From contig CAIOXF010000062.1 of the NCBI GenBank assembly GCA_903862155.1, forward strand, positions 1-8,934: a stretch of DNA of 8,934 nucleotides, in the 5' to 3' direction. Source of the DNA: an uncultured cyanobacterium (GTDB taxonomy: Bacteria; Cyanobacteriota; Cyanobacteriia; PCC-6307; Cyanobiaceae). Positions 5,049-8,934 of this stretch are shown here, piece after piece. The translations under genes and the position numbers were made by a program. How positions within the stretch are numbered: position 1 is the first letter of the stretch; every line of letters begins with the position of its first letter. Below the pieces are notes generated by a model. That model was not told where the DNA came from and did not search any database. It worked only from the letters and a program-made list of their open reading frames with translations.

Positions 5049-6453
5049 GGGCCGGCGCTGCGGCTGGATCGCCGGCCAGCTCCCGGCGCTCCAGGCCCAC
5101 CTCCACGCCCATGTGTTGGTTGGGGTGGCCGGTGATGAGCAGGGAGGCGCGCTGATTGGTGGCGATCTGCCATAGCCACTTGATCAGGAGGGTCACCCGG
5201 TTTTCGGTGTCAGGCATGAAGGCCAGGTGGGCCAGCCCCCACAGCAGCCAGCCCAGGGTGCCGCTCACCCGGAAGCCGCGTAGGTCGGCCACGGCGAAGC
5301 TGCGGCCGATCACGGCCATGCTGCCGAAATCGAGGAAGCGGAACGGCGGGTGGCTGTTGCCCTGGCTGCGGGCCACGATGTCGCGGGCCACCCAGGTGCC
5401 CATCTGCACGGCGGGCCCGGCCATGCCCGGTAGGGGCTTGCCGTCGGCGGTGTGGCTGTAGCTGCAGAGATCGCCCACCACCCGGATCTCCGGATGGTCG
5501 GCGATGGAGAAGTCGTGCTCCACCACCACCCGGCCGCCCCGGTCCACGTCGCAGCCGGTGCGTTCCGCCAGCAGCTTGCCCAGGTGGGAGGCGCGCACCC
5601 CGGCGGTCCAGCACACGGTGCCCCCTGCGATGGTGCGGCTTGTGGTGCTGCCATCGGGATCCTTGAGGTTCACCACCACTTCGCCCTCCCTGATCGACTG
5701 CACGCGTCCGCCCAGCACCAGCTCCACCCCCACCTTCTGGAGGTGATGGCCGGCGGCCTCGGAGAGGCTTGGGTGCATGGCCCGCAGCACCCTGTCGCCC
5801 GGGTCGATCAGCACCACCCGGCTCTGGCTGGCGTCGAGCTGCTTGAACTCCTGCTCCACGGCATGGGTCATCAGCTCCACGAGGGATCCGGAGAGCTCGC
5901 AGCCGGTGGGGCCGCCCCCAATCACGATCACCGTTTGCAGAAGCTTGCGCCGCTCGGGATCGGGGGTCTGCTCCGCCTCCTCCAGGGCCATCAGCACCCG
6001 CCGGCGAATCTCATCGGCGTGCTCGATGATCTTCATCGGCGGGGCTTCGGGCCGCCATTCCTCGTGGCCGAAGTAACTGCTGCCGGAGCCCGTGGCCAGG
6101 ATCAGGTGGTCGTAGCGGTAACGGCGGTCGTTGAACACCACCTCCTTGGCGTCGGCGTCGATATCGTCGACTTCACCCAGCAGGATCTGAATGTTGGGCG
6201 CGTTGCCCAACAGCTGGCGGAGCGGAGAAGCCACGTCGGCCTCTGATACCAGGCCCCCCGCCACCTGATACAGCAGGGGCTGGAACAGGTTGAAGTTGCG
6301 CTTGTCGATCAGCGTGACCCTCACGGGCTGGCCGCGCAGGGCCTGGGCTGCCTTGAGGCCAGCAAAGCCCCCGCCCACGATCACCACATGGGGCAGGGAT
6401 TTCAGAGCTGCCTCGGGGGGATCGAGCTCCAGAAAGAAGCGTTCGGCTGCCAT
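5014..6453 (-). CDS. Type-2 NADH dehydrogenase (NDH-2), NAD(P)/FAD-dependent oxidoreductase
   Basis: This 479-aa flavoprotein has two dinucleotide folds: VVIVGGGFAG (23-32) for FAD and VIVIGGGPTGCELSG (175-189) for NAD(P)H. Between them are the ATG motif at 120-122 and NFNLFQPLLYQVAGG (53-67), both typical of NDH-2. VVGDLC (325-330) and AGPAVQMGTWVARDI (345-359) complete the FAD and quinone region. The C-terminal part has hydrophobic or amphipathic segments (GTLGWLLWGLAHLAF, 398-412; LLIKWLW, 422-428) that anchor such monotopic enzymes to the membrane. It transfers electrons from NAD(P)H to quinone without pumping protons. The ATG at 6453 leaves a normal 20-residue lead before the first fold. 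The tail after about 455 is Ala/Pro-rich and its last 11 codons lie antisense within the channel-like gene. Cyanobacteria have several NDH-2 types (NdbA/B/C); I cannot assign which one this is. Confidence 0.93.
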   Translation of the reverse strand: MAAERFFLELDPPEAALKSLPHVVIVGGGFAGLKAAQALRGQPVRVTLIDKRNFNLFQPLLYQVAGGLVSEADVASPLRQLLGNAPNIQILLGEVDDIDADAKEVVFNDRRYRYDHLILATGSGSSYFGHEEWRPEAPPMKIIEHADEIRRRVLMALEEAEQTPDPERRKLLQTVIVIGGGPTGCELSGSLVELMTHAVEQEFKQLDASQSRVVLIDPGDRVLRAMHPSLSEAAGHHLQKVGVELVLGGRVQSIREGEVVVNLKDPDGSTTSRTIAGGTVCWTAGVRASHLGKLLAERTGCDVDRGGRVVVEHDFSIADHPEIRVVGDLCSYSHTADGKPLPGMAGPAVQMGTWVARDIVARSQGNSHPPFRFLDFGSMAVIGRSFAVADLRGFRVSGTLGWLLWGLAHLAFMPDTENRVTLLIKWLWQIATNQRASLLITGHPNQHMGVEVGLERRELAGDPAAAPAPRPAVAETAPG

Positions 6454-6511
6454 GGATGGAGGCCAGTTGCCGAAACGCTATGTCGCTTTTTTCAGGAGCG
6501 CCGCCGTTCTT

Positions 6512-6584
6512 CAGGGAGATCCTGCAATCTCTGACGTTGCACGAGCCTGAACGGCGCGTCGTCAGCACAGTGAGGATCTCCCTG
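6512..6584. repeat. Large nested imperfect inverted repeat
   Basis: CAGGGAGATCCT at 6512-6523 is perfectly complemented by AGGATCTCCCTG at 6573-6584. Inside it, CTGACG (6531-6536) pairs with CGTCAG (6560-6565). The two pairings are separated on each side by exactly 7 unpaired bases, so the whole is a 25-bp imperfect arm pair around a 23-nt loop. It lies 59 bp upstream of the NDH-2 start and 10 bp before the ATG of the channel remnant. It could be a cruciform-type repeat element, a structured leader RNA or a regulatory site for NDH-2. No flanking target duplication or transposase is seen. Confidence 0.6.
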
Positions 6585-6586
6585 CC

Positions 6587-6607
6587 TGACCGGGATGAGA
6601 CCGGTCA
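6587..6607 (+). other. Hairpin enclosing the remnant gene's ATG
   Basis: TGACCGG (6587-6593) and CCGGTCA (6601-6607) form a perfect 7-bp stem with a 7-nt loop GATGAGA. The loop contains the ATG at 6595-6597 that would start the channel-gene remnant. It begins 2 bp after the large inverted repeat. A start codon in the loop of a GC-rich stem may block initiation in RNA, but no function can be shown from sequence. Confidence 0.45.
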
Positions 6608-6785
6608 CCCGGGCCCAGCTGCCTACGATCCGGCGCCTCCACCACGGTTATGTGCTGCTGTTGCTCAACGGGCTGCATCTGAGAGGTGTGGATCCTGATC
6701 CGTGGACGGCCAGTTCTATGTGGCGATCCTGATCGGCTTGATCCTGGGGCCGTACCGCGGCCGCGGTCGCTGGGGGCTGCACTGA
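6595..6785 (+). pseudogene. Remnant of a second ion-channel-like gene (internally deleted)
   Basis: The frame from the ATG at 6595 encodes MRPVTRAQLPTIRRLHHGYV then LLLLNGLHL. This aligns without gaps to the N-terminus of the channel-like protein at 4314 (M, R, T, Q, R, H, G and Y at the same positions; about 10 of 29 identical) and ends at a TGA (6730-6732). In a different frame, 6708-6749 encodes GQFYVAILIGLILG, 12 of 14 identical to residues 224-237 of that protein (36 of 42 bases), and continues to a TGA at 6783-6785. The two ends are in the right order, but about 195 central residues, including nearly all TM segments and the pore, are missing and the frame is broken. This is best read as a decayed paralogue with an internal deletion. 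A repeated GATCCTGATC (6691-6700 and 6725-6734) lies at the junction. Expression of short peptides from it cannot be excluded. Confidence 0.7.
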
Positions 6786-6790
6786 GCCGG

Positions 6791-6817
6791 CAGGGCCTCG
6801 CAGGCAGGTTGGCCCTG
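6791..6817 (+). promoter_or_regulatory. Inverted repeat followed by an extended -10-like sequence upstream of the Nif11 gene
   Basis: CAGGGCC (6791-6797) and GGCCCTG (6811-6817) form a perfect 7-bp stem with a 13-nt loop, starting 5 bp after the remnant's last stop. Its 3' end runs into TGCTAATAA (6816-6824), which resembles an extended -10 element (TGn plus TAATAA) 24 bp before the Nif11 ATG at 6848. No -35 hexamer is convincing. It may be a promoter/operator for the Nif11 gene, or a weak terminator of upstream transcription; there is no U-tract. Confidence 0.3.
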
Positions 6818-6847
6818 CTAATAAGGGAACCGAATCTCCCCTGTGCC

Positions 6848-7111
6848 ATGTCTGTTGCGTCGCTCGAGGCTTTCTGCGCTCGCATCGCTGCCGACGATGA
6901 TCTGCGCAACAAGGTGCATGCCGCGTCCGGTCTCGACGACATCGTGGCGATCGCTGCTGCCCATGGCCATGCCGTGGACAAGACCGTGCTGCTGCGAGAG
7001 CACGCCAAGGCCCTCAGCGACGCCCCCGAGCATGCCCTCAAAGGCATCAACAGCTGGGCCGATGCGCTGATGCATTGCTTCGGCGCCGAGACGGTGGAAA
7101 CCGAGGTCTGA
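6848..7111 (+). CDS. Stand-alone Nif11-domain protein
   Basis: This 87-aa protein has a Nif11 domain over residues 1-60: SLEAFCARIAADDDLRNKV, then DDIVAIAAAHGHAV, then a KTVLLREHAKALS helix. Unlike RiPP leaders it has no LSD-x-EL-GG processing site, and it ends in an amphipathic segment (GINSWADALMHCFG, 66-79) and an acidic tail. It therefore looks like one of the numerous free-standing Nif11 proteins of cyanobacteria, whose function is unknown, rather than a peptide precursor. The ATG at 6848 is chosen because homology starts there; the open frame upstream to 6686 runs antisense-like through the channel remnant and is not protein-like. No strong Shine-Dalgarno is at normal distance. It converges on livF with 36 bp between the stops. 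It is only distantly similar to the other Nif11 protein of the window. Confidence 0.85.
   Translation: MSVASLEAFCARIAADDDLRNKVHAASGLDDIVAIAAAHGHAVDKTVLLREHAKALSDAPEHALKGINSWADALMHCFGAETVETEV
6947..6954. repeat. HIP1 palindrome (GCGATCGC)
   Basis: This is an exact octamer inside the stand-alone Nif11 gene, in the codons for the VAIAA stretch. Confidence 0.8.
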
Positions 7112-7121
7112 ACCCATAACG

Positions 7122-7146
7122 GCTCTGAGCCTGAACCGCTCTGAGC
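7122..7146. repeat. Short direct repeat between convergent genes
   Basis: GCTCTGAGC occurs at 7122-7130 and again at 7138-7146, with a period of 16 bp, in the 36-bp gap between the Nif11 and livF stops. Pairing between the units gives only 4-5 bp stems, and no T-tract follows, so a terminator role is not well supported. Confidence 0.4.
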
Positions 7147-7147
7147 T

Positions 7148-7867
7148 TCAGCCCCCCAGATACGACGCCCGCAGGCCCTCGTCGGCCTGCAGCTGTGCTG
7201 CGGGGCCGACCATGGTGATCCGGCCGGCCTCCAACACATAGCCCCGGTTGGCGATCGCCAGGGCGGCGTTGGCGTTCTGCTCCACCAGCAGGATCGTGAG
7301 CCCCTCGCCGTGCAGCTGGCTGAGGGCGTCCATCACTTCGGCCACGAGCCGTGGGGCTAGGCCCAGGCTTGGTTCATCCAGCATCAGCAGCTCCGGCCGG
7401 CCCATCAGCGCTCGGGCGATGGCCAGCATTTGTTGTTCTCCGCCGGACAGGCCCCCAGCCAGCTGGTCCCGCCGTTCGGCCAGGCGGGGAAAGAGCGTGT
7501 AGCAGCGGTCTTGGTCGGAGTGGATCGCGCGGGTATCGCGGCGCAGGTAGGCGCCGAGCTCCAGGTTGGCGGCCACGCTCTGGCGGCTCAGCACCCGCCG
7601 GCCTTCGGGGCAGTGGCCGATGCCCATGCGCACGATGCGGTGGGCAGGAACCCCGGCCAGGGGGGCACCGCGCCAGAGGATGCGGCCGGCCCAGGGCGGC
7701 ACCAGCCCCGAGATCGCCCGCAGGGTGGTGCTTTTGCCGGCGCCGTTGGAGCCCAGCACCGTCACCAGTTCTCCCTGGCGCACCTCCAGCTCCATCCCGT
7801 GCAGGGCCTGCACGCTGCCGTAACGCACGGCCAGCCCCTCCAGCTGCAGTAGCACTGGGGTGCTCAT
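7148..7867 (-). CDS. livF: Branched-chain amino acid-type ABC transporter ATP-binding protein LivF
   Basis: This 239-aa ATPase has Walker A GSNGAGKS (39-46), signature LSGGEQQ (140-146), Walker B LLMLDEP (160-166) followed by SLGLAP, and the LLVEQN segment (193-198) in which Gln replaces the switch His. That last feature is characteristic of LivF and its relatives. CPEGRRVLSRQSVAANLELGAY (86-107) is also the typical LivF helical-domain sequence. With LivG it energises import of leucine/isoleucine/valine or other amino acids through LivH/LivM at the inner membrane. Its ATG overlaps the livG stop (ATGA, 7864-7867), so the two are translationally coupled. In cyanobacteria related subunits belong to the neutral amino-acid (Nat) or urea (Urt) systems. 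I see no urea-specific features, but the substrate cannot be read from the ATPase. Confidence 0.94.
   Translation of the reverse strand: MSTPVLLQLEGLAVRYGSVQALHGMELEVRQGELVTVLGSNGAGKSTTLRAISGLVPPWAGRILWRGAPLAGVPAHRIVRMGIGHCPEGRRVLSRQSVAANLELGAYLRRDTRAIHSDQDRCYTLFPRLAERRDQLAGGLSGGEQQMLAIARALMGRPELLMLDEPSLGLAPRLVAEVMDALSQLHGEGLTILLVEQNANAALAIANRGYVLEAGRITMVGPAAQLQADEGLRASYLGG
7251..7258. repeat. HIP1 palindrome (GCGATCGC)
   Basis: This is an exact octamer, within GGCGATCGCC (7250-7259), inside livF near the codons for ALAIAN. Confidence 0.8.
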
Positions 7868-8649
7868 GCCACCGCACCCCCCAGGTAGGCGTCGATCACC
7901 TTGGGGTCGTGGCGCACCTCTTCAGGTGTGCCGAGGGCGATGCGCATCCCGAAATCCAGCACCGCCATGCGTTCGCACAGGCGCATCAGCAGCGGCACGT
8001 GATGTTCGATCACCATCACCGTGAGTTGGTGGCGCTGGCGCAGTTCGTTGATCAGGGCGCAGAGGCTGTCTTTTTCGCTGGGGTTCATGCCGGCGGCAGG
8101 TTCATCGAGCAGCAGCAGCTGGGGGCGGGTGGCCAGGGCGCGGGCGATCTCCAGGCGGCGCCGGTCGCCGTAGGCCAGGGTGCCGGCATCGCGTTCAGCC
8201 AGGGCCGCCAGGCCCAGTTCTTCCAGGAGCTCCCAGGCCTGCTCCAGCCGTTGGCATTCGGCCTGGCGATGGCTGGGGCTGTTGAGCAGACTGGCCAGGG
8301 TGGTGCTGCGGGGCTGGCGCTGCAGGGCCACCAGCAGGTTTTCCAGCACCGAGAGGCCATCGAACAGGCGCAGGTTCTGGAAGGTGCGGGCCACCCCCAG
8401 CCGGTTGCGCCGATGGGTGGGCAGGGCCGTGATCGGCTCGCCGCGCCACAGCACCTCGCCAGTGGTGGCGGGGGTGACGCCGGAGATCAGGTTGAACAGG
8501 GTGGTTTTGCCGGCCCCGTTGGGGCCGATCAGGCCGAAGATCTCCCCCGGTTGCACCGCAAAGCTCACCCGATCCAGGGCCACCAGCCCGCCGAAGCGGC
8601 AGGTGAGCTCTCGCACCTCCAGCAGGGGGCCAGCTGCCGAGTGGTTCAT
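7864..8649 (-). CDS. livG: Branched-chain amino acid-type ABC transporter ATP-binding protein LivG
   Basis: This 261-aa ATPase has Walker A GPNGAGKT (42-49), Q-loop RTFQNLRLF (88-96), signature LAYGDRRRLEIARAL (158-172), Walker B LLLLDEPAAGMNP (178-190) and switch His in VIEHHVPL (213-220). The DEPAAGMNP extension and the non-canonical YGDRR signature are hallmarks of LivG. It pairs with LivF as the two nucleotide-binding subunits of a LIV/HAAT importer. The insert around 111-135 (RQPRSTTLASLLNSPSHR) is the normal variable loop after the FDGLSVLENLLVA stretch. The start is the ATG at 8649, whose ATGA overlaps the livM stop at 8646. The genes run livM, livG, livF on the minus strand, so LivH and the periplasmic binding protein would be expected beyond the window edge or elsewhere. 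Confidence 0.94.
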   Translation of the reverse strand: MNHSAAGPLLEVRELTCRFGGLVALDRVSFAVQPGEIFGLIGPNGAGKTTLFNLISGVTPATTGEVLWRGEPITALPTHRRNRLGVARTFQNLRLFDGLSVLENLLVALQRQPRSTTLASLLNSPSHRQAECQRLEQAWELLEELGLAALAERDAGTLAYGDRRRLEIARALATRPQLLLLDEPAAGMNPSEKDSLCALINELRQRHQLTVMVIEHHVPLLMRLCERMAVLDFGMRIALGTPEEVRHDPKVIDAYLGGAVA

Positions 8650-8934
8650 CGGACGTCTCCAGGGTTGCCCTTGGCGCCGAGCCTCCCTAAGCGCTCCAGC
8701 AGGCCGGGGGTGATCAGGCCCCGGGGCGCCAGCACAGGCCCCAACAGGATCACCAGGCCGAACAGCACCAGCCGCACATCACCCACCGGCCGCAGCAGCT
8801 CGGGCAGGGCGGTGAGCAGCAGGCCGCCCACCACGGGCCCCAGCCAGGTGCGCGAGCCCCCGAGGATCACGAATGCCAGGGTGGTGATGCTGGCGTCGAA
8901 GCTGCCCTGGCGGGCGTTCCAGGTGTTGAGGAAG
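8646..8934 (-). CDS. livM: ABC transporter permease LivM, C-terminal fragment
   Basis: The frame is open to the window edge and gives the last 95 residues of an inner-membrane permease. FLNTWNARQGSFDASITTLAFVILGGSRTWLGP is the conserved region near the end of LivM, where the motif usually reads VLGGxGTxxGPVxGA; here R replaces the middle Gly. It is followed by a TM segment (VVGGLLLTALPELL) and another (VRLVLFGLVILLGPVLA). The tail PRGLITPGLLERLGRLG fits the usual cytoplasmic LivM end (PxGLxG). The stop overlaps the livG ATG. The start and most TM segments lie outside the window, so completeness cannot be judged. The livM name is by family; the transported amino acid or amide is unknown. Confidence 0.88.
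   Translation of the reverse strand, partial: FLNTWNARQGSFDASITTLAFVILGGSRTWLGPVVGGLLLTALPELLRPVGDVRLVLFGLVILLGPVLAPRGLITPGLLERLGRLGAKGNPGDVR

Noticed and set aside
4208..5155. 315-codon + strand frame across the channel-like gene
   Set aside because: The Ala/Arg/Pro/Gly-rich translation overlaps two well-supported genes and is a frame shadow.
5452..6246. Long + strand open frame (264 codons) antisense to the NDH-2 gene
   Set aside because: The translation is rich in His, Gly and Ala in the pattern expected from the complement of a GC-rich coding gene, with no domain; the NDH-2 frame explains the region fully.
6454..6511. NDH-2 promoter
   Set aside because: The minus strand has an A-run and a CATAGC-like -10, but no -35 at proper spacing; too weak to annotate.
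7112..7147. Bidirectional terminator between the Nif11 gene and livF
   Set aside because: The repeated GCTCTGAGC units form only 4-5 bp stems and no T-tract follows in either direction.
6562..7239. 225-codon minus-strand frame over the Nif11 gene and remnant
   Set aside because: It is antisense to a clear Nif11 domain and runs into livF in another frame; there is no protein-like composition.
1..8934. CRISPR array, tRNA/rRNA, insertion sequence or integrase
   Set aside because: No regularly spaced repeats, no tRNA-like cloverleaf, and no transposase or recombinase-like frame was seen on either strand.

Overview
The window is GC-rich and densely packed, and it looks like chromosomal DNA from a unicellular cyanobacterium of the Synechococcus/Cyanobium type. 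Three things support this. Two Nif11-domain small proteins are present, three copies of the HIP1 palindrome (GCGATCGC) occur, and the gene content (isoamylase-type glycogen debranching, type-2 NADH dehydrogenase, LIV-type ABC transporter) fits. The species assignment is an inference; no rRNA or marker gene is present.

Left part (1-3393). The window opens in the last 115 codons of a glycogen debranching enzyme on the + strand. It converges on a four-gene minus-strand operon, and the two stop codons share one CTAG. In transcription order (3393 to 345) the operon encodes a small cupin, an SMP-30/gluconolactonase, an 85-aa Nif11-leader-like peptide, and a three-domain protein fusing a GlcG/HbpS domain to two VOC (glyoxalase-like) domains. 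The gaps are only 7, 5 and 4 bp, so the genes are very probably co-transcribed.

Middle (3394-5048). A 117-bp divergent spacer carrying a perfect CACCGT-N4-ACGGTG palindrome separates this operon from a + strand glucose-1-dehydrogenase-like SDR. The SDR overlaps by 4 bp a six-TM protein with an ion-channel fold whose selectivity filter is degenerate (TVGSP where potassium channels have TVGYG). A lactone-forming dehydrogenase facing a lactonase suggests a sugar to aldonolactone to aldonate oxidation module. This rests on gene families and layout, not on demonstrated chemistry.

Right-middle (5014-7111). A type-2 NADH dehydrogenase on the minus strand overlaps the channel-like gene tail to tail by 35 bp. 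Upstream of it is a 394-bp spacer (6454-6847) with a large nested inverted repeat, a second hairpin enclosing an ATG, and the broken remains of a second copy of the channel-like gene (N-terminal and C-terminal ends only, in different frames). A stand-alone Nif11-domain protein follows.

Right end (7148-8934). Three overlapping minus-strand genes encode a branched-chain amino-acid-type ABC transporter: LivF, LivG and the C-terminus of LivM, which is cut by the window edge. The most unusual items are the channel remnant with its structured spacer, the degenerate channel filter, and the cupin/lactonase/Nif11/GlcG-VOC operon.
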